The notes beneath the pieces were generated by a model. It saw only the letters and a list, made by a program, of their open reading frames with translations. It made no database searches and had not been told where the DNA came from. From the NCBI RefSeq assembly GCF_020521235.1, contig NZ_BLAY01000010.1, positions 1-64,000 of the forward strand: 64,000 nt of DNA, written 5' to 3'. This stretch comes from Microseira wollei NIES-4236 (GTDB lineage: Bacteria; Cyanobacteriota; Cyanobacteriia; Cyanobacteriales; Aerosakkonemataceae). Position numbers and translations under genes: made by a program. Below are positions 62,073 to 64,000 of the stretch, one piece after another; the first letter of the stretch is position 1, and every line of letters begins with the position of its first letter.

Positions 62073-63374
62073 TCAAATCGCAGCGATGCAGTCAATTTCG
62101 ACCAATACATCTTTAGGAAGACGGGAAACTTGAACGCAGACGCGGGCGGGAGCAGTCGCGTCATCAAAATATTTAGAATAAACCGCATTCATCGCCGCGA
62201 GGTCGTTCATATCCGCGAGATATACGGTAGTTTTGACTACATTTTCTAAACTAGCACCAGCAGCGGCAAGAATTGATTTGATATGTGACATTACCTGTTC
62301 CGTCTGCTTTGCCACATCGTCAGTATAGACAATCGTACCAACTCTAGGGTCGATAGCAATTTGACCTGCAACAAAAATCATTTGACCGCTAGCAACAATC
62401 GCTTGATTGCATTTCCCTAATACTGCGGGTACTTCCTCTGTGCGAATGACTTGGCGAGTTGTTGGTATTGGGTTTTCTAGCGAAGCTGATTGATGGCGTA
62501 ATTGTTCGTCAAAAGCTTCTAATTGATAAATTTCTCCATCGGGCATGATTGCATCGCTTAGGTCGGCATTTTGGAAACTACAATTGTAAGTTCTGGCGTT
62601 AATCAAATTTGCCGCTCTTAAATTAGCTCCATTGAGATTTGCTCCGATCAAATTAGTCCAGTTCAGAATAGCTCTTTCTAAATTTGCTCCTCTTAGACAG
62701 GCTTTTTGTAGGTTTACCTCTGCTAAATTTGCTGCTTTAAAATCTATATCATTTAAATTCATACCAGATAAATTGGCTTTGTATAGATTGGCTTTTTGGA
62801 GGTTACATCGCTGAAGTTGTGTATTTTGGAAGGTTGCTTCCGACAGATTTGCCAAAGTTAAATCCGCTCCCTGAAAACACGCATCCGTTAGATTTGCTTG
62901 GTTTAGATATACTCTACTTAGGTTAGCCTCGTACAAGTAAGCTAAGCTTAAATTTGCACTACTCAAATTGGCATCTTTCAGGTTAGCCTTGGATAAATTA
63001 GCACCAGTCAAATTAGCCTGACTTAGGTTGGCTTTTGTCAAAGAAGCATTTTCTAAGTCGGCATTAAACAACTTGGCATGACTCAAATCTGAAAAACTCA
63101 AATTGGCATCGGTCATATCTGCCCAATTTAGGTTGGCAGATTGCAGATTGACTTGAATCAAACTTGCGCCAAGCAGGGAATATCGCTGCAAATTTGTGTT
63201 GTAAAGGCTAGCTTTTGTTAGATTCGCCCCGCTCAAGTCTGCACCAGACAAATTTGCTTCACTTAGGTTTATGCCACTGAGGTCAGCACCTATTAGATCT
63301 ATTCCTCTTAAGTCTTGTCTGCGAAAGTCACGTTCGCCTGCTGCGGATCTTTCTAAAAGTTCATCAGCGTCCAT
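62073..63374 (-). CDS. pentapeptide-repeat protein fused to RidA domain
   Basis: ATG 63374 (MDADELLERSAAGERDFRRQ) gives 433 residues; the frame's GTG four codons up is less likely. Residues about 15-280 are A(N/D)LSxxxL-type pentapeptide repeats that build a right-handed quadrilateral beta-helix. Residues about 305-433 form a complete RidA fold, clearly paralogous to the RidA at 60019-60408 ([47 protein letters not shown]). The active-site segment reads LGKCNQAIVASG where RidA has GPYNQAI, so the Tyr is Cys. The substrate Arg (APARVCVQV) remains. Enzymatic activity is therefore doubtful. Confidence 0.9.
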   Translation of the reverse strand: MDADELLERSAAGERDFRRQDLRGIDLIGADLSGINLSEANLSGADLSGANLTKASLYNTNLQRYSLLGASLIQVNLQSANLNWADMTDANLSFSDLSHAKLFNADLENASLTKANLSQANLTGANLSKANLKDANLSSANLSLAYLYEANLSRVYLNQANLTDACFQGADLTLANLSEATFQNTQLQRCNLQKANLYKANLSGMNLNDIDFKAANLAEVNLQKACLRGANLERAILNWTNLIGANLNGANLRAANLINARTYNCSFQNADLSDAIMPDGEIYQLEAFDEQLRHQSASLENPIPTTRQVIRTEEVPAVLGKCNQAIVASGQMIFVAGQIAIDPRVGTIVYTDDVAKQTEQVMSHIKSILAAAGASLENVVKTTVYLADMNDLAAMNAVYSKYFDDATAPARVCVQVSRLPKDVLVEIDCIAAI

Positions 63375-63502
63375 AATTACCCTCACAATCTCTGTGAGTT
63401 AGTCTACCCACCCAAACACTACTTCTAACACCGAATCCACAGCTATACATCTCTCTCTACCTCTTCTTCTTCGCGTTCTTCGCGTCTTCGCGGTTCAAAT
63501 CA

Positions 63503-63934
63503 TCAAGATAAACGAGGACGCATATGATAATGCCGATAAATCCAATAATCCCGCAGAATCTTATCGTGGTCAAAACAAAGATTTGCCGGAACACTCCAAG
63601 ACTCAAAAACACCTAAATTCTTCGCATCATCCGCAGCTTGAGGTTCACCAGTCGCCGTAGCAATAAAAACCACACTCAACGTATGCTGACGCGGATCGCG
63701 ATTCGGGTCAGAATATACATAAAACTGTTCGATTAATTCCACCTTCAACCCCGTTTCTTCCTCAGCTTCCCGGCGCGCCGCCACCTCCACCGACTCCCCA
63801 TAATCGACAAAACCACCCGGAATTGCCCATCCGAAAGGTGGATTTTTGCGCTCAATTAACACAATCGGTCGATGGGGTCGGTCAATTAATTCGATAATGA
63901 TATCAACCGTAGGGGCAGGATTTCGGTAGGCCAT
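63503..63934 (-). CDS. NUDIX hydrolase
   Basis: The 143-residue protein has a perfect Nudix box: [20 protein letters not shown] followed by ETGL, fitting Gx5Ex7REUxEExGU. It begins [20 protein letters not shown] and has FGWAIPGGF before the box, resembling ADP-ribose pyrophosphatase-like Nudix members. It hydrolyses a nucleoside diphosphate linked to some moiety; the exact substrate cannot be read. The region upstream carries CAGGTGAGTAGGTGAG and GTAGGGGCGGGTTTTACC repeats up to the window edge. Confidence 0.9.
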   Translation of the reverse strand: MAYRNPAPTVDIIIELIDRPHRPIVLIERKNPPFGWAIPGGFVDYGESVEVAARREAEEETGLKVELIEQFYVYSDPNRDPRQHTLSVVFIATATGEPQAADDAKNLGVFESWSVPANLCFDHDKILRDYWIYRHYHMRPRLS

Positions 63935-64000
63935 AAGTAAGCAGGTGAGTAGGTGAGAAATGTAGGGGCGGGTTTTACCAACAACCTGAGAATTTAACTC

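Noticed and set aside
61627-62133. Several short frames in the 61.6-62.1 kb region
   Set aside because: They consist of translated direct and inverted repeats with no ribosome-binding sites or recognisable motifs.

Overview
The window looks like chromosomal DNA from a filamentous, Microcoleus/Oscillatoria-type cyanobacterium. The evidence is psaC, many GCGATCGC (HIP1) octamers, PEP-CTERM proteins, cyanobacterial families (DUF6464, DUF1816), WD40 and pentapeptide-repeat proteins, and a very heavy load of heptamer arrays (GGTAATT, GCTAATG, GAGCAAT) and AGAAACCCGGTTTCT-type palindromes. Genus is an inference. No tRNA, rRNA or CRISPR array was found by eye.

Layout. 0-8 kb: end of a beta-propeller PEP-CTERM gene, a DUF6464 gene, a Uma2-type gene, aspS, and an htpX gene split by a 1.57-kb TnpB element. 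8-19.5 kb: a + strand NRPS/PKS operon (C-PCP protein, PEP-CTERM protein, KS-AT-DH-KR-ACP PKS, TubC-C-PCP-TE) with no adenylation domain. 19.6-23.2 kb: an HTH-NACHT NTPase flanked by two small genes that share a helical module. 23.6-27.6 kb: fluC-DUF190 and a NitT/TauT-like ABC ATPase with a double permease. 28-36.7 kb: WD40 protein, small membrane proteins, M20 amidohydrolase, RTX protein, and a kinase-WD40 protein. 36.9-45.5 kb: core genes psaC, glmS, queD, a CHAD protein and carB. 45.5-48.4 kb: a tandemly duplicated unit carrying two plesiocin-like (TTxxxxEE) graspetide precursors, one copy interrupted by a second TnpB element. 48.4-53.8 kb: PEP-CTERM protein, S41 protease, proline iminopeptidase, DoxX. 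53.9-57.1 kb: a convergent restriction-modification pair whose cytosine methyltransferase carries a 356-residue LAGLIDADG intein exactly at the catalytic Pro-Cys motif. 57.1-59.8 kb: phnDCE transporter. 60-64 kb: RidA, a secreted protein, a 39-aa peptide, a pentapeptide-RidA fusion, and a NUDIX hydrolase.

Themes. First, intergenic repeats of this genome also occur inside genes without breaking the frame: twice in the PKS, and in the NACHT gene, carB and the WD40 gene (twice). Second, two small inverted-repeat element families occur in several copies. Third, selfish elements sit at revealing sites: the intein at a methyltransferase active site, one TnpB element in htpX, and another whose empty site is preserved in the neighbouring duplicate. 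The best candidates for something new are the graspetide pair, the adenylation-free NRPS/PKS operon, the intein-bearing RM locus and the NACHT neighbourhood. All family assignments come from reading motifs, not from searches.
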